From SZUA-442 sp963792405 (GTDB taxonomy: Bacteria; Actinomycetota; Acidimicrobiia; Spongiisociales; UBA5794), in the NCBI GenBank assembly GCA_963792405.1, contig CAWBVU010000006.1:496001-560000 (forward strand): 64,000 nt of DNA. The letters are read 5' to 3'. Shown in pieces: positions 63,611-64,000 of the stretch. The number at the start of each line of letters is the position of its first letter. The first letter of the stretch is position 1. The translations under genes were made by a program, and so were the position numbers. Below the pieces are notes generated by a model. That model was not told the DNA's origin. It saw only the letters and a list, made by a program, of their open reading frames with translations, and made no database searches.

Positions 63611-64000
63611 ACGTCCGCCGAAGGGCGACCGACACGGCGACGACCGAGGCACCGACGACGACACCCGCCGTGTAGAGGCCGATGGGCGCCCCGTCGAGGG
63701 AGATCCGCAGGGGCTCCGTCACGAGGAGGATGCCGCCCGCACTCGCCAGGGCGAGGCCTGATGGGGCACCTGCCGGTGGGCGCCCTCGCTGCTTCCACAG
63801 TGCGATCCCGATCGCCGCGGCCATCAGCAGCCCAGCCGTGTACAGGCCGACGGGATGCCTCGTCACGTCACTGCCGTCGAGCGAGAACGCCCACGGGAGG
63901 TCCGACACGGTCCCGAGGCATGAGTCGGTGGCGAGGCATCCGCCATGCCACCCCGCGAGGCCCGCGACCGCGGCCGCTGATACGCCATCGGACGCAGCGA
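63570..64000 (-). CDS. prolipoprotein diacylglyceryl transferase-like membrane protein, 3' part
   Basis: C-terminal about 143 residues; the frame stays open to the right edge, so the start is outside. Upstream codons give AGWHGGCLATDSCLG, then SDLPWAFSLDG, RHPVGLYTAGLL and two more helices. The Lgt-like features are a Gly/Cys-rich turn followed by DLPW and HPxxLY. It may lipidate lipoproteins, possibly including the neighbouring one; divergent from canonical Lgt, so alternatives remain. Tail overlaps the thioredoxin-like gene by 41 bp. Confidence 0.6.
   Translation of the reverse strand, partial: AASDGVSAAAVAGLAGWHGGCLATDSCLGTVSDLPWAFSLDGSDVTRHPVGLYTAGLLMAAAIGIALWKQRGRPPAGAPSGLALASAGGILLVTEPLRISLDGAPIGLYTAGVVVGASVVAVSVALRRTSRRTASRDGRDVP

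Overview
The window is GC-rich, densely packed DNA from a chromosome of a high-GC Gram-positive bacterium (Actinomycetota). The markers are a WhiB regulator, an F420-type LLM oxidoreductase, paired AdnA/AdnB-like helicase-nucleases, a SepIVA-like coiled-coil protein in the coaD-to-smc cluster, an InhA-like enoyl reductase and a DUF222/HNH protein. An Acidimicrobiia-like lineage is my best guess, but that is inference. Promoters look like actinobacterial TANNNT boxes. In at least fourteen genes the box lies only 6-7 nt before the start codon, so leaderless transcription seems common.

Layout. 1-7.1 kb: end of a ribokinase, nucleoside hydrolase, class III CoA-transferase, a TrkA/RCK-USP protein beside a Kef/NhaP-type antiporter, a FlgM-like small protein, a DUF368 membrane protein and Dtd. 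7.1-13.9 kb (minus): RecB-type nuclease plus AdnA- and AdnB-like helicase-nucleases in one operon. 13.9-15.65 kb: two structured non-coding RNA loci flanking a lipoprotein gene. 15.65-26.2 kb: PH/SHOCT protein, a giant membrane patatin, an RNA methyltransferase, FabI/InhA, an orphan histidine kinase, Ddl, an Lrp-type RAM protein, a cold-shock-like protein and bL28. 26.3-37.4 kb: recG-rsmD-coaD-sepIVA-DUF177-rpmF-plsX-rnc, then smc-ftsY-cdd. 37.4-42.3 kb (minus): etfBA with a palindromic operator, and punA-deoA-ATL-upp nucleoside salvage. 42.4-45.5 kb: ffh-rpsP-khpA-rimM-YCII. 45.6-52 kb: DUF222/HNH protein, acyl-CoA dehydrogenase and a 2-oxoacid dehydrogenase (E1a, E1b, E2). 52-60 kb: Flp pilin, GNAT, Nif3, zinc-ribbon protein, a split TSUP transporter, an LLM oxidoreductase and KatG. 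60.3-60.65 kb: RNase P RNA. 61-64 kb: WhiB, TrpD, a secreted thioredoxin-like lipoprotein read through an in-frame TGA, and an Lgt-like protein cut by the right edge.

Two observations stand out. First, the thioredoxin-like lipoprotein at 63056-63610 has TGA at the first position of the CxxC active site (W-TGA-T-T-C). A bulged hairpin with a G in its apical loop begins 8 nt downstream, and the reading frame stays intact: a candidate selenoprotein with its own bacterial SECIS. Second, the loci at about 14.1-14.5 kb and 15.3-15.55 kb look like two members of one RNA family. They share a promoter module with exact spacing (two GCGAAAA boxes 20 bp apart, CAGCGTT, TTGC), matching 5' hairpins with compensatory base changes and GNRA loops, and the same 10-bp terminator type. 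I do not recognise the family.

Functional themes are nucleoside salvage (ribokinase, nucleoside hydrolase, Cdd, PNP, DeoA, Upp), recombination and repair (AdnAB-like, RecB-like, RecG, SMC, ATL), ribosome and SRP biogenesis (RsmD, bL28, bL32, RNase III, Ffh, FtsY, bS16, KhpA, RimM, RNase P), and acyl-CoA/branched-chain catabolism feeding ETF.
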